From WRAV01 sp050950205 (GTDB lineage Bacteria; Bacillota; Clostridia; Oscillospirales; Ruminococcaceae), in contig JBMNHF010000006.1 in assembly GCA_050950205.1 (NCBI GenBank), forward strand, positions 1-40,820: DNA of 40,820 bases, written 5' to 3'. The position numbers were made by a program, and so were the translations under genes. Below are positions 40,616 to 40,820 of the stretch, in pieces (within the stretch, counting starts at the first letter, position 1; every line of letters begins with the position of its first letter). Under the pieces are notes generated by a model that worked only from the letters and a program-made list of their open reading frames with translations, was not told where the DNA came from and searched no databases.

Positions 40616-40630
40616 AGAACAACGTTATAT

Positions 40631-40660
40631 ATTATAAAGGATTTTATCGCTGCTTGTCAA
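40631..40660 (-). promoter_or_regulatory. tRNA-Gly promoter
   Basis: Minus-strand TTGACA (40660-40655), 18-nt spacer, TATAAT (40636-40631). Start would be a few bases before the tRNA. Confidence 0.75.
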
Positions 40661-40742
40661 TACTCTTGCCTAAAAATTTAATTTGGAAAAGTGGAAAGGG
40701 CAACATAATAAGCTTTGGTTTAAAAAAATCCCCCCGACTTAG

Positions 40743-40820
40743 TGAACCGCCCCAAGATTAGTGGACATGAATAAAAAGCTCCCCTGATGTAGGGTGAAAG
40801 AGTCAAGCAATAAACTGGAC
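40743..40820. mobile_element. Possible edge of an IS3-like element
   Basis: From 40743 the sequence TGAACCGCCCCAAGATTAG, continuing GTGGACA, resembles terminal repeats of the IS3 family (TG...CCGCCCC...GGACA). No transposase frame is visible before the window ends. The call rests on this end motif alone. Confidence 0.35.

Overview
The window looks like a chromosomal segment of a low-to-mid GC Firmicute, most likely a Clostridia member close to the Oscillospiraceae. Supporting signs are a T-box leader, gatCAB, Rrf2- and YtrA-type regulators, DUF951, DUF503 and DUF3842 proteins, a 2-oxoacid/branched-acid style acyl-CoA synthetase, an FmdE protein, strong AGGAGG-type ribosome sites and many consensus TTGACA/TATAAT promoters. 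No CRISPR array, rRNA or prophage was seen.

Layout. 1-4155 holds amino-acid genes: the 3' part of ilvE, then cysK, an Rrf2 regulator and metY; cysK and metY share a putative operator just downstream of their promoters. 4167-6870 (minus strand) is a T-box leader followed by an XRE-cupin regulator and an AMP-forming acyl-CoA synthetase. 6839-7899 (minus) is a HAD phosphatase coupled to a small membrane protein. 8087-10087 is a YtrA-type regulator plus two ABC transporter genes with a nested palindromic operator. 10106-13390 is gatCAB, where GatA has lost its whole catalytic triad. 13430-14371 (minus) is an S1-domain protein. 14589-19787 is a housekeeping run: DUF951, prfA, a Sua5-type threonylcarbamoyl-AMP synthase, coaE, a lytic transglycosylase-like lipoprotein and an M18 aminopeptidase. 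19808-23648 is trkA-trkH, DUF503 and an HD hydrolase. 23694-31359 holds pfkA, pncB, a YbaK-type protein, lon, engB and lysA.

31376-35595 was originally yerC - methyltransferase - hslO. A complete 2167-bp IS21-family element (32428-34594, istAB) has split the methyltransferase, leaving a 5-bp target duplication; removing the element and one repeat copy restores an uninterrupted reading frame. 35785-39884 (minus) holds csaA and an fmdE-led ABC uptake cluster for a metal or metal complex, with a consensus promoter and a terminator-bearing leader. The right end has a DUF3842 gene, tRNA-Gly(UCC) and what may be the tip of an IS3-like element.

The most interesting system is the T-box operon. The specifier reads best as AUC (Ile), and the acceptor-pairing bulge fits a tRNA with A73. 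I infer that isoleucine starvation switches on activation of an external branched-chain acid (such as 2-methylbutyrate), which a ferredoxin-dependent 2-oxoacid oxidoreductase elsewhere and the nearby branched-chain aminotransferase could turn into isoleucine. Everything is read by eye from the sequence; no searches or folding programs were run.
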